64,000 nt of DNA. Origin: Actinomycetales bacterium Actino_02 (GTDB lineage Bacteria > Actinomycetota > Actinomycetes > Propionibacteriales > Propionibacteriaceae). The notes under the pieces were generated by a model. That model was not told the origin of the DNA, did not search any database, and saw only the letters and a program-made list of their open reading frames with translations. The position numbers were made by a program, and so were the translations under genes. Location: NCBI GenBank assembly GCA_001603275.1, contig LUYM01000029.1, positions 16,968 through 80,967 of the forward strand, in the 5' to 3' direction. How positions within the stretch are numbered: the first letter of the stretch is position 1; each line of letters starts with the position of its first letter. Below, piece after piece: positions 11,961-20,728 of the stretch.

Positions 11961-12025
11961 GGGGACGGTTCCAATACCGTCCACCGTAGTCAGCGGGTGT
12001 AGTGGGGACGGTTCCATTACCGTCC
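11961..12025 (+). repeat. REP family A, tandem pair
   Basis: Two plus-strand units at 11961-11982 (loop variant CCAATA) and 12004-12025, 43 bp apart, both followed by CACCGTAGTCAGCG. They fill most of the gap between aguB and the next gene. Confidence 0.9.
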
Positions 12026-12112
12026 ACCGTAGTCAGCGAGAATCGCTGGAAGGCGGCGTTGCCCGCGAATGTAGGCTCGCGATGTATTGCCGCAGTCCGA
12101 AGGAGATACCGG

Positions 12113-13831
12113 GTGCGAGTCCGATCGCGTCTGCTGATAACCACCGCGTCGATGGCCTGCCTGCTCGGCTTGGCAGCCTGCGCCGGCGACCCGGTGACGA
12201 TGGGTTCCCGGCCACACGCGGGGACGCACTACGGCGAGGCCACCGTGACCAACCCGGAGCCGGTGACGCCCAGCACGCTGCCCGGCTTCGTGGCCCCGAC
12301 AAGGGCGTCGAACGGCTGGTACACCAAGCCGCTGCTGGGCAGCAAGGGCTCGGTCAGCTGGCAGATCTTCGACGCGGCCAGCCAGCCACTGCCGTCAACT
12401 GAGGGCCAACAGAAGGTGGTCTGGGGCTCGGGCGACACCTACACCGAGGTGCCCGGCGTCCTGGTCTGGCGCGGCAACAACTCCCGCACGGCCCCCACCT
12501 ACGGCACCGCCGACATCACCGAGAAGAAGCTGCAGATCGTCTGGACCCACGACATCGGCGCGGTCAGTGCCGACGGCAGCTACTTCCCCGGTGCGGGATG
12601 GACGGGGCAGCCACTGCTGGTGAACTGGCCGAAGGCCACCAAACAAGCGATGAGCCTCAAGGCGTCCTATGTGAACGATCCGAACTTCGTCGAAGTCGTC
12701 TATCCGGTCTTCGACGGCCACATCTACCGCCTCGATCTGGCCACCGGCGCGGCCACCAAGCCGGCGATCGACTCCGGCTGGGGCTTCAAGGGCACCGGGT
12801 CGATCGATCCGCGCGGCTATCCGCTGCTGTACACCGGCCAGGGCCTGAACGAGAAGGGCGACCAGAAGGGCCCGTGGGAGTACCGCATCTTCGACCTGAT
12901 CAAGAACAAGCAGGTCTCCCAGATCAGCGGCACCGACGAAGTCTCGTTGCGCCAGGACCCGGTCGGCTGGGGTGCCTTCGACTCCTCGGCACTGGTGAAC
13001 AAGGACGCCGACACCCTGATCGAGCCCGGCGAGAATGGCGTCATCTACAAGGCCAAACTGAACACGTCCTTCGATCCGAAGGCGAAGAAGGTCTCGGTGA
13101 ACCCGCAGATCACCAAGATGGTGTACGACACCTCGCAGAGCAATCAGCGCGGCGTCGAGAGTTCGGCCGTGGCCTGGCGGAACCTGATGTGGGCCACCGA
13201 CAACGACGGCAACCTGGTCTGTTGGGACGCCAACACCATGAACATCGTCTGGACGCACTACCTGGTGGACAACACCGACTCCACGCCGGTGTTGGACGCC
13301 TCGTCCGGCACTCCGTTCCTCTACACCGGCAACTCCGTCGGCTGGCGCGGATCCGAACGCAAGGATCAGGTGACCAACCTGCGCAAGGTGAACGGCCTGA
13401 CCGGCGAGGTGGTCTGGCAGTACAACCTGCCGAGCTACTACTACTTCCCGGTCAAGGGCGGCCTGCTGTCGACCCCACTGCTCGGCAAGGGCGAGGACTC
13501 CGACTTGGTGATCTTCAACGTGGCCAAGACGACCGCACCGTCGGAGGGCACCATGATCGCGCTCGACCGCGAGACCGGCCAGGTCGTCTGGTCACGAAGC
13601 CTGGCTCACTACTCGTGGAGTTCGCCGGTGATGATCACCGGAACCGACGGCCACGAGTACGGCGTCTTCGGTGACTCCGCGGGGCTGCTGCACCTGTTCG
13701 ACCCGGCCACCGGAAAGGACTACTCGACGGTGCCGCTGGGCAAGAACGTCGAAGCCTCGGTGGCGGCGTACAACAACATGCTGGTGGTCGCCTCGTACGA
13801 CCAGAAGATCTTCGGGATCAAGGTGAGCTGA
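12113..13831 (+). CDS. Lipoprotein with PQQ-like beta-propeller
   Basis: A 572-residue predicted exported lipoprotein. GTG at 12113 follows AAGGAGAT by 5 nt, with a TAGGCT -10 at 12072. The signal peptide runs through MACLLGLAACAGDP with lipobox LAAC. The mature protein holds repeats typical of PQQ/WD-like propellers: IYRLDLATGAA, LVCWDANTMNIVWTHY, MIALDRETGQVVWSRSL and LLHLFDPATGKD. No enzyme residues for a quinoprotein dehydrogenase were identified, so a scaffold or binding role is more likely. The membrane protein 8 bp downstream is probably its partner. Confidence 0.75.
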   Translation: MRVRSRLLITTASMACLLGLAACAGDPVTMGSRPHAGTHYGEATVTNPEPVTPSTLPGFVAPTRASNGWYTKPLLGSKGSVSWQIFDAASQPLPSTEGQQKVVWGSGDTYTEVPGVLVWRGNNSRTAPTYGTADITEKKLQIVWTHDIGAVSADGSYFPGAGWTGQPLLVNWPKATKQAMSLKASYVNDPNFVEVVYPVFDGHIYRLDLATGAATKPAIDSGWGFKGTGSIDPRGYPLLYTGQGLNEKGDQKGPWEYRIFDLIKNKQVSQISGTDEVSLRQDPVGWGAFDSSALVNKDADTLIEPGENGVIYKAKLNTSFDPKAKKVSVNPQITKMVYDTSQSNQRGVESSAVAWRNLMWATDNDGNLVCWDANTMNIVWTHYLVDNTDSTPVLDASSGTPFLYTGNSVGWRGSERKDQVTNLRKVNGLTGEVVWQYNLPSYYYFPVKGGLLSTPLLGKGEDSDLVIFNVAKTTAPSEGTMIALDRETGQVVWSRSLAHYSWSSPVMITGTDGHEYGVFGDSAGLLHLFDPATGKDYSTVPLGKNVEASVAAYNNMLVVASYDQKIFGIKVS

Positions 13832-13839
13832 GGCAACTG

Positions 13840-15027
13840 ATGGCAACGATCTTCGCCGCCCTCGTGGCGCTCGGCATCAGCGGTGCGGCCGCCTTCCTGC
13901 TCCCCACTATGGCTCAGCTCCCGGCCGAGCTGGCCCGGTTCGGACGAGGCCTGCCGGTGCTGCTCGGCGTCCTGGCCGGCTTCATTGTGCTCACCCTCAC
14001 CGGCGGTGCCCTCACCCTGATCACCATCCTGCTGCTCACCGCACTGATCGTGGCCATTGTCGACGCGGGGTTGGCCAGCCTGGGCGTGCATCGACTGTGG
14101 CGGGTGCTGGGCCAGGCCGTCGTCTTTGCTGCGGCCATGGCCGTGGAGTGGAAGCGCGGGGACGTCTTCCTCAGCAACGCCGCCGTCGCGGTGATCGCCG
14201 GCGTCGTCGTCATGGGTGTGATCACTCTGGCAACCGAGGCCGCGACCAGCTCTTCCGCTGCTCGGCTTCCGGCACAGCTGGGCGTCCTCAGCACGATCTA
14301 TCTCGCCGTGATCGCCCTCGGCCTGCCGAACCCCGGACTCATGGCATTGCTGGCGCTGGTCGGTGCCGCGATCCTGCCGGGCGCAGTGCTCGCCTCGAAT
14401 GGCGACCAGCCGGAGTTGCTGCTCGGCCCGCTCCTGGGCGGGTTGGGCTGGGCACTGGGTATGTACGCCTGGCTGGCCAACGCCTCCCCGGCCATGGTGA
14501 TTGCCCCCGTGGCAATCATCGGCATCGATGTCTGCTGGACGCTGGTCCGACGGCTCACCACCACCGACGGACGGGCCCGGCTGGCCGAGGCCGGCAGTTG
14601 GTGGCGCATTGTCGACCGGTGGCCGCAAACCGGCGACGATCTGCTGACCCAGCGGGTTGCGGCCGCGTCCTCGCCGCGGATCGCGTCTGGCTGGCTGCTC
14701 GGCGGCACGGTGACCTGCCTGGCGCTGGGCTTGGCGGAATGGCAGCTGGAGATTCGCTGGTTCTTGGCGGCCGTCGTGCTGTTGCTGGCCGGCGTGGGCT
14801 GGGTGCTGCTTCAGCAGTCCATCATCGGCTTGCCACGCGCCGACCTGTTCTCGTGGCTGGCGGGCGTGACCGTCCTGGCCGTCGTGATCGCCCTGGGTGC
14901 CAGAGTGATCGACGGACGTTCGATGGTGACCGCATTGCCGTTGGCCGTTGCTGCGGCGATCTGGGTGGCGGCCTGGGCGTGGATCATCGCGTCCCGCAAG
15001 CCGAAGGGCTCCATCGCCGAGGCCTGA
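13840..15027 (+). CDS. Multi-pass membrane protein, possibly degenerate MraY/WecA-like
   Basis: A 395-residue protein, very hydrophobic throughout, with about ten membrane segments beginning at the N-terminus (IFAALVALGISGAAAFLLP). A central soluble-looking stretch (GIDVCWTLVRRLTTTDGRARL, then WWRIVDRWPQTGDDLL) recalls the cytosolic loop of MraY/WecA-type phosphoglycosyl transferases, but I do not see their aspartate and histidine motifs clearly. Treat function as unknown. It begins 8 bp after the propeller lipoprotein and is likely co-transcribed with it, so the two may act together at the cell surface. Confidence 0.55.
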   Translation: MATIFAALVALGISGAAAFLLPTMAQLPAELARFGRGLPVLLGVLAGFIVLTLTGGALTLITILLLTALIVAIVDAGLASLGVHRLWRVLGQAVVFAAAMAVEWKRGDVFLSNAAVAVIAGVVVMGVITLATEAATSSSAARLPAQLGVLSTIYLAVIALGLPNPGLMALLALVGAAILPGAVLASNGDQPELLLGPLLGGLGWALGMYAWLANASPAMVIAPVAIIGIDVCWTLVRRLTTTDGRARLAEAGSWWRIVDRWPQTGDDLLTQRVAAASSPRIASGWLLGGTVTCLALGLAEWQLEIRWFLAAVVLLLAGVGWVLLQQSIIGLPRADLFSWLAGVTVLAVVIALGARVIDGRSMVTALPLAVAAAIWVAAWAWIIASRKPKGSIAEA

Positions 15028-15091
15028 ACGAACTCCCCCGCTTCACCGGCTGGGTGCGCCCGGGCTACCCCGAGCGCACCCTCACCGACAG

Positions 15092-17272
15092 CTAGCTGAT
15101 CGGGCGGAAAGCCCGTAGCCGCAGGCTGTTCAGCACCACGAAGACGCTGGAGAAGGCCATAGCCGCCCCGGCGATCATCGGGTTGAGGAAGCCGAGCGCA
15201 GCCAGCGGGATGGCGGCCACGTTGTAGGCGAACGCCCAGAACAGGTTGCCGCGGATCCGGCCCAGGGTGGCCCGGGACAGCCGGATGGCATCCACCGCTA
15301 CCAGCAGATCCGAGCGCATCAGGGTCAGATCGGCAGCCTCGATGGCGGCGTCCGAGCCGGACGCGAGGGCGATCCCCACATCGGCCTGGGCCAGGGCGGC
15401 TGAGTCGTTGACCCCGTCACCCACCATGGCCACCGTCGCTCCGGCGGCCTGCAGCGCCTGGATCTGGCCCACCTTCTGCTCAGGCAGCACCTCGGCGATC
15501 ACCTCGGTGATACCGACCTCGGCGGCGATCGCCTCGGCGGCGGCCTGCCGGTCGCCGGTGAGCAGCACGGGACGCAGACCGAGCTTGACGAAGGCGGCCA
15601 CGGCCGCAGCCGAAGTGGGTTTCACCTGGTCGGCGACCCAGATCGTGCCCCGGTAGCTGCCGTCCCAGGCGATCGAAACCGCGCTGGCCGGGCCCGGCTC
15701 GACGAGTTCGGGGACGTCCACCCAGGCGGCCAGCCAGGTCGGCCGGCCGACCAGCAACGTCCGTCCGTCCACCCGGGCGGTGATGCCCAGGCCCGGTGAG
15801 TTGGTCAGCTCGGTGACGCTCAGATCGGAGCCGGCGTAGTCGGCGATGGCCTTGGCGATCGGATGCTCCGAGCCGGCCTCGGCCGCCCCGGTGTAGCGGA
15901 GCAGTTCGGCCTCATCCGTCCCCGCGGCCGGCTGGACGGCCAGCACGCTGAGCGCCCCGGTGGTCACCGTGCCGGTCTTGTCCAAGACGATGGTGTCGAT
16001 ACCGCGGGCCCGCTCGAGCGCCTCGGCGCCCTTGATCACGATGCCCAGCTTGGCACCGCGTCCGGTGCCGACCAGCAGAGCGGTCGGTGTAGCCAGGCCC
16101 AGAGCACACGGGCAGGCGATGATCAGCACGGCCACCGCAGCGCCGGCCGCGTCGGCCACCATGGCTCCCGAGATCAGCCAGGCCAGCAGCGTGACCACGG
16201 AGATGCCGATCACCACCGGGACGAACACCGCCGAGATCCGATCGGCAAGGTCCTGAATAGCGGCCTTGCCGGCCTGAGCCTCGGTGACCAGCCGGGCGAT
16301 CTGAGCCAGCTGAGTGTCTGCCCCGACCCGGGTGGCCCGGACGACCAGGCGTCCGGTGGTGTTCAGCGTGGCCCCGATCACGGCATCGCCGGGGACGACG
16401 TCCACCGGCACCGATTCGCCGGTGACAAGGGAGTTGTCCACCGCGGACGTCCCCGAAACGATCTGGCCATCGGTGGCGATCTTGTCGCCGGGCCGGACCA
16501 CGAACTCGTCCCCGACACCGAGGGCGCCGACCGGCACCCGGGTCTCGACGCCGTCGATCAGGACGATGGCGTCGGTGGCACCCAGCTGCAGCAATGAGCG
16601 GACGGCCTCGCCGGCGCTCGCCTTTGCCTTGGCCTCGATCCAGCGGCCCAGTAGCAGGAAGCCGATGATGCCGGCCACCGCTTCGAAGTACAGGCCGGCC
16701 TCGCCGTGGGCGGTGCCCAGTCGCAGCTCGAAGGCGTGGGTGTAGCCGAATCGTCCGGCGCCGGCGAAGAGCAGCGCATAGATCGACCAACCCAGCGCGG
16801 CCGTGGTACCCAGGCTGATCAGGGTGTCCATGGTGGTCGCACCGTGGCGGGCGTTCACCAGCGTCGAACGGTGGAACGGCCAGCCGGCCCACAGATATAG
16901 CGGCAGGGTCAGCGCCAGGCTGACCCACTGCCAGCCGGCGAACTGCCAGGCCGAAACCATGGCCAGCGCGATCACCGGGATGGCCAGGATGATCGCGCCG
17001 ATCAGCCGTCCGAGCAGCTGGGCGGCGTGGTCGACCGGCGGCTCGTCCGGCTTGGGCAGGGCGGCGCCGTACCCGGTCTGTTCGACGACCTGGATCAGGC
17101 GGGTGAAGTCGAGTTCAGGCGGAATCAGGACGGTGGCCTTCTCGGTGGCGTAGTTCACCCGAGCCTGGACACCGTCCAGCTTGTTGAGCTTGCGCTCGAT
17201 CCGGGCTGCGCACGACGCGCAGGTCATCCCGGTGATGTCGAGCTCGACCGCCTCCCGCGTTGGGGCAGTCAT
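15092..17272 (-). CDS. copA: Copper-translocating P1B-type ATPase
   Basis: A 726-residue Cu(I) exporter. N-terminal heavy-metal-associated domain with MTCASC near residue 16, then membrane helices, actuator motif VTGESVPV, the P1B ion-channel motif ACPCALGLATPTA near 387, the phosphorylation site DKTGT near 431, the HP motif in SEHPIAKAI, and MVGDGVNDSAAL near the C-terminus. Length and order are typical for CopA. It starts 4 bp after copZ and is the third gene of a csoR-copZ-copA operon that should be induced by Cu(I) through CsoR. Confidence 0.96.
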   Translation of the reverse strand: MTAPTREAVELDITGMTCASCAARIERKLNKLDGVQARVNYATEKATVLIPPELDFTRLIQVVEQTGYGAALPKPDEPPVDHAAQLLGRLIGAIILAIPVIALAMVSAWQFAGWQWVSLALTLPLYLWAGWPFHRSTLVNARHGATTMDTLISLGTTAALGWSIYALLFAGAGRFGYTHAFELRLGTAHGEAGLYFEAVAGIIGFLLLGRWIEAKAKASAGEAVRSLLQLGATDAIVLIDGVETRVPVGALGVGDEFVVRPGDKIATDGQIVSGTSAVDNSLVTGESVPVDVVPGDAVIGATLNTTGRLVVRATRVGADTQLAQIARLVTEAQAGKAAIQDLADRISAVFVPVVIGISVVTLLAWLISGAMVADAAGAAVAVLIIACPCALGLATPTALLVGTGRGAKLGIVIKGAEALERARGIDTIVLDKTGTVTTGALSVLAVQPAAGTDEAELLRYTGAAEAGSEHPIAKAIADYAGSDLSVTELTNSPGLGITARVDGRTLLVGRPTWLAAWVDVPELVEPGPASAVSIAWDGSYRGTIWVADQVKPTSAAAVAAFVKLGLRPVLLTGDRQAAAEAIAAEVGITEVIAEVLPEQKVGQIQALQAAGATVAMVGDGVNDSAALAQADVGIALASGSDAAIEAADLTLMRSDLLVAVDAIRLSRATLGRIRGNLFWAFAYNVAAIPLAALGFLNPMIAGAAMAFSSVFVVLNSLRLRAFRPIS

Positions 17273-17276
17273 CGGC

Positions 17277-17483
17277 TCACGACACCGAGTAGTGCTCGCC
17301 GGCTTCGGCCACGGCTTCGACGATCCGGTCGAAGTCGACCGGGGCGGACGAGGTGATCTCGAGCTTCCCGGTCTCCAGGGCCAGCGCGACGTCGGTCACG
17401 CCGGGGATGGCCGAGACCTCCTGCTTCACTGCGTGCACGCAGTGGCCGCAGGTCATTCCGGTGACGGTGTAAGTGGCGTTCAT
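17277..17483 (-). CDS. copZ: Copper chaperone, HMA domain
   Basis: A 68-residue heavy-metal-associated domain protein with the Cu(I) site MTCGHC near residue 9, so it can hand copper to the CopA N-terminus. ATG at 17483 follows GGAAG by a short spacer; upstream in-frame codons are proline/arginine-rich filler and are not part of the gene. Length is standard for CopZ. The 192 bp between it and csoR carry no recognisable gene or repeat. Confidence 0.93.
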   Translation of the reverse strand: MNATYTVTGMTCGHCVHAVKQEVSAIPGVTDVALALETGKLEITSSAPVDFDRIVEAVAEAGEHYSVS

Positions 17484-17675
17484 GAGTTCTTCCTTACCGT
17501 GTGTGATGGACAGATTCCGGGCGGGACGTGCGGCCTGATGCGGAGGCTGTCGGTCGGCGACGGTGGTCGATGGGGAGAGGGTCAGCTCGCGCACCGGCCC
17601 TCGGCGGGTGCCGCCGGCCGAGGCCAGGCGGTCAGTGTTGAGCTGGAGTGGTTCAGGCATGGCGTGGGCTTCTGG

Positions 17676-18068
17676 TCAGGAGCGGACGAGCCGGGCGATG
17701 GCCGCGGAGGCTTCGGTGATCTTGGCTTCGGCCTCGTCCCCGCCGGCCACGGTGGCCCGGGCCACGCAGTGCCGCAGATGGTCTTCGAGCATGGCCAAGG
17801 CGAAGGACTCCAGGGCGCGGGTGACCGCGGAGACCTGGGTCAGGATGTCGATGCAGTACTGGTCGGACTCGACCATCCGCTGCAGACCGCGGGTCTGGCC
17901 TTCGATCCGCTTCAGTCGACGGACGTAGTCGGCTCGTCCATCGACGTAGCCGTGCCCGGCATGACCGGCGGCGTCATGCCCGGAGTCATGCCCGGCCTCG
18001 TCGCCGGCGCCATGGCCGGCGTGCTGGTGTTCCAGGGACTCCTGTGACAGCTGTGACGGTTGTTCCAC
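17676..18068 (-). CDS. csoR: Copper-sensing transcriptional repressor CsoR
   Basis: A 130-residue all-helical DUF156 repressor. The Cu(I) triad is present as C in SDQYCIDIL and H and C in DHLRHCVA. GTG at 18068 is preceded by AGGAGG. Unusually, residues about 13-40 form a His/Gly/Asp-rich extension (HQHAGHGAGDEAGHDSGHD) before the conserved YVRRLKRIEGQTRG region; such tails may bind extra metal. It heads the operon with copZ and copA and probably represses its own promoter through the palindromes at 18096-18134. Confidence 0.93.
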   Translation of the reverse strand: MEQPSQLSQESLEHQHAGHGAGDEAGHDSGHDAAGHAGHGYVDGRADYVRRLKRIEGQTRGLQRMVESDQYCIDILTQVSAVTRALESFALAMLEDHLRHCVARATVAGGDEAEAKITEASAAIARLVRS

Positions 18069-18095
18069 TGCCCACCTCCTGATTCGACGCTCACT

Positions 18096-18112
18096 ATACC
18101 CCCACAGGGTAT
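18096..18112. promoter_or_regulatory. Candidate CsoR operator 1
   Basis: ATACCC-CCACA-GGGTAT is a perfect 6+6 bp palindrome of the G/C-tract type bound by CsoR repressors, 28 bp upstream of the csoR start. Confidence 0.6.
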
Positions 18113-18118
18113 GTAGGT

Positions 18119-18134
18119 ACACCCTCAGGGGTGT
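18119..18134. promoter_or_regulatory. Candidate CsoR operator 2
   Basis: ACACCCTCAGGGGTGT is a second G/C-tract palindrome, 23 bp from the first measured start to start. Two sites may give tighter control. Confidence 0.45.
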
Positions 18135-18381
18135 GGATTCCGTGTGCATAACCAGTCGCGGAGGCGGCCTATACACCAGGCGACAGAGGCGCTGTCAAGT
18201 CCAGGGCCACCGCCGAAAATTGGTCGCGATCCGTCTTGCGTCCACACCCACAGGCTTGCATCGCACCTAGTCAGCGAAGAAATGGGGAAGTTGTTGCGGC
18301 TGCGTCCACAGGATTGACCCTGGTCTGTACACAGGGCCATGGCAAGACACGCTGGGTTGTCCCCAGAAGATCCACAGGGGC

Positions 18382-18390
18382 TGTGGATAA
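18382..18390 (-). promoter_or_regulatory. DnaA box upstream of dnaB
   Basis: TGTGGATAA is an exact DnaA box (TTATCCACA on the minus strand), 132 bp before dnaB. Near-matches TTGTCCCCA (18358) and GATCCACAG (18369) surround it. The remaining 18135-18521 gap has no gene. Whether this regulates dnaB is unknown; the AT content is too low for an obvious origin. Confidence 0.4.
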
Positions 18391-18521
18391 CGCCGTTGAT
18401 GAAGTGGGTGACGGGGGTCTAGCTTGGGCTGGTCGATCCCCGCGGCCAGACTGTCAGCACCGCCAAATAACCTGCTGACTTGGAGAGCCACGACCACCCC
18501 GGACGCGCCCTTGGAGGAACT

Positions 18522-19880
18522 ATGTCACTTGCTGAAGTGATGCCCTATGGCGCTGACGACGTGGCCGGATCCGACCGCACCCCGCCGCAGGATGTCCTGG
18601 CCGAGCAGAGCGTGCTCGGGGCGATGCTGCTCAGCAAGGACGCCATCGGCGATGTTGCCGAAGTGGTCAAGGGGCGCGACTTCTACCGGCCGGCGCACGA
18701 GATCATCTACGAGGCGATCCTCAACCTGTACGGACGAGGCGAGCCCGCCGATGCGATCACCGTCGCCGACGAGCTGACCAAACGCGGTGAGCTCGGTCGC
18801 GTCGGAGGCCACATCTACCTGCACGAGTTGTTGTCGCAGGTATCGATCGCCTCCAACGCCTCCTACTACGCGGAGATCGTCAAGGAAAAGGCGATCCTGC
18901 GTCGGCTGGTAGAAGCGTCGTTGAAGATCTCCCAGCTGGGCTACTCCGGCCAGGGGGATGTGGCCGGCATCGTCGATGCCGCTCAGCAGGCGATCTACGA
19001 GGTCGCCGAAGGCAAGGCCAGCGAGGATTATCAGCCGTTGTCGGAGCTGATGGAATCGACGCTGGACGAGATCGAGGCGCTCGACGCCCACGGCACCATG
19101 GCCGGCGTTCCGACTGGGTTCATCGACCTGGACGAGCTGACCAACGGCCTGCATCCGGGGCAGATGGTGATCATCGCCGCCCGTCCTGGTGTCGGTAAGT
19201 CGACATTGGGCCTGGATTTCGCCAGGGCCGCGTCCATCGGGCACGGACTGTGCTCGGCCTTCTTCAGCCTGGAAATGACCAAGACCGAGATCGTGATGCG
19301 TCTGATCTCGGCCGAGGCCCAGGTGGCGCTCAACGAGATCCGCAAGGGCCACATGAGCGATGAGAACTGGCGCCGGATCGCCCGCAAGACTGCGGAGATC
19401 TCCACGGCCCCGCTCTACATCGACGACTCGCCGAACCTGACGATGATGGAGATCCGGGCCAAGGCCCGCCGGCTCAAACAGCGCAACGATCTGAAGCTGG
19501 TGATCGTCGACTACATGCAGCTGATGAGCTCGGGCAAGCGGGTCGAATCCCGTCAGCTGGAGGTCTCGGAGTTCTCCCGGCAGATGAAGCTGCTGGCCAA
19601 GGAGCTCGAGGTGCCGGTGGTGGCGCTCTCCCAGCTGAACCGTGGCCCGGAGCAGCGCACCGACAAGAAGCCGATGCTGTCCGACCTGCGTGAGTCCGGA
19701 TCGCTGGAGCAGGACGCCGACATGGTGATCCTTCTGCACCGCGACGACATGTACAACAACTCCTCCGACCGCACCGGTGAGGCCGACCTGATCGTGGCCA
19801 AGCACCGAAACGGCCAGACCAAGACCGTCACCGTCGCCTTCCAGGGTCACTACAGCCGTTTTGTCGACATGCAACACTGA
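18522..19880 (+). CDS. dnaB: Replicative DNA helicase DnaB
   Basis: A 452-residue hexameric 5'-3' helicase loaded at replication forks. N-terminal DnaG-interacting domain (PPQDVLAEQSVLGAMLLS), linker, then the RecA-like domain with Walker A ARPGVGKSTLGLDFAR near residue 220, Walker B VIVDYMQLMSS, and VALSQLNRGPEQR (arginine-finger region). ATG at 18522 has TTGGAGG 6 nt upstream. No intein is present. The usual neighbours ssb and rplI are not in the window. Confidence 0.97.
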   Translation: MSLAEVMPYGADDVAGSDRTPPQDVLAEQSVLGAMLLSKDAIGDVAEVVKGRDFYRPAHEIIYEAILNLYGRGEPADAITVADELTKRGELGRVGGHIYLHELLSQVSIASNASYYAEIVKEKAILRRLVEASLKISQLGYSGQGDVAGIVDAAQQAIYEVAEGKASEDYQPLSELMESTLDEIEALDAHGTMAGVPTGFIDLDELTNGLHPGQMVIIAARPGVGKSTLGLDFARAASIGHGLCSAFFSLEMTKTEIVMRLISAEAQVALNEIRKGHMSDENWRRIARKTAEISTAPLYIDDSPNLTMMEIRAKARRLKQRNDLKLVIVDYMQLMSSGKRVESRQLEVSEFSRQMKLLAKELEVPVVALSQLNRGPEQRTDKKPMLSDLRESGSLEQDADMVILLHRDDMYNNSSDRTGEADLIVAKHRNGQTKTVTVAFQGHYSRFVDMQH

Positions 19881-19924
19881 GTTCTTCTGACGACGCCGCT
19901 TAGCTCGCTGACAACGGAGGACGC

Positions 19925-20311
19925 ATGCCCGACTTCATTACCCGTCCGGATGGGATGCCGCCGACCAATGGCTACAGCCACGTGGCGATCGCCCGCGGCG
20001 AGGTCGTGTTCATTTCCGGTCAGGTGCCGGTAGGTGCCGATGGTGAGGTGGTGTCAGCGGACCCGTCCGCCCAGGTCGAGCAGGTGTTCACGAACCTTCA
20101 GACGGCGCTGGCCGCGGCCGGGCTGGACTTCAGCCAGGTCGTGAAGCTCACCTACTACCTGGTGGATCTGGCCGACCTGGCCGCGGTCCGCGAAGTGCGG
20201 GATCGCTTCATCGATCCGGCCAGCCCGCCAGCCAGCTCGCTGATTCAGGTCGCCGGCCTGGTCAGCCCGGCCTTCCGAGTCGAGATCGACGCGGTCGCCT
20301 CCCGCAACTGA
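19925..20311 (+). CDS. RidA/YjgF-family enamine/imine deaminase
   Basis: A 128-residue trimeric-fold protein with the family motifs GYSHVAIARGEVVFISGQVP, VFTNLQTALAAAGLDFSQVVKLTYYLVDL and PPASSLIQVAGLVSPAFRVEIDAVA. RidA proteins hydrolyse reactive enamines and imines released by PLP enzymes and by amine or amino-acid oxidases. An oxidase gene lies 417 bp downstream, separated by the family-C array. The catalytic arginine expected near the C-terminal third (S-R-x-x-V in RidA proper) reads S-S-L-I-Q here, so it may belong to a Rid subfamily without imine deaminase activity. Confidence 0.85.
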   Translation: MPDFITRPDGMPPTNGYSHVAIARGEVVFISGQVPVGADGEVVSADPSAQVEQVFTNLQTALAAAGLDFSQVVKLTYYLVDLADLAAVREVRDRFIDPASPPASSLIQVAGLVSPAFRVEIDAVASRN

Positions 20312-20342
20312 CGACCGGGCCAGACCGAGGCTGCAGCCGGGT

Positions 20343-20513
20343 CAAACCCGAGTTTGGTACCCGATCTGACGGGGGCAACCACCGACTGTGAGTTCGAACC
20401 CGGTTTTGGTACCCAATGAGGTGTTCGGCAGCGGTCCGATCGGGTACCAAAACCGGGTTTCACGCATCAGCTCGGCGGCAAGAGCCACAGATGGGGACCA
20501 AAATCGGGTTTCA
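20343..20513. repeat. REP family C, four-unit array (+,+,-,-)
   Basis: Four copies of a 24-bp unit with core AACCCGGTTTTGGTACCC: plus-strand at 20343-20366 and 20395-20418, minus-strand at 20439-20462 and 20490-20513. Offsets are 52, 44 and 51 bp. The same layout recurs at 50606-50775. No RAYT of its own lies nearby. The rest of the 20312-20728 gap (20514-20728) shows nothing else I recognise. Confidence 0.88.
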
Positions 20514-20728
20514 GTACAGGAGTGGCTAGGCGGAACCACGCCTGCGGCGACGCGGGCTTCAGGGACGGGCAGCAGCACCGCAGTGTCCATCCCAGCGGCG
20601 ATGAAGTGCCGGTTCTACCAGGCAAAGATGACGGCTTCGCGTCAGCATCAGCATCCGAGGAGGCTTCCGGGCCGGCCCGACCGGATCTAGCGTTGGGCGT
20701 AGTCGTTCAGCGCAAACAAGGATTATCG

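Noticed and set aside
18180..18521. Replication origin
   Set aside because: Only one exact DnaA box, no AT-rich unwinding region, and dnaA/dnaN are not adjacent.
20343..20513. tRNA T-arm (GTTCGAACC) in the family-C array
   Set aside because: The string is part of a repeat unit; no acceptor stem, D-arm or anticodon arm can be built around it.
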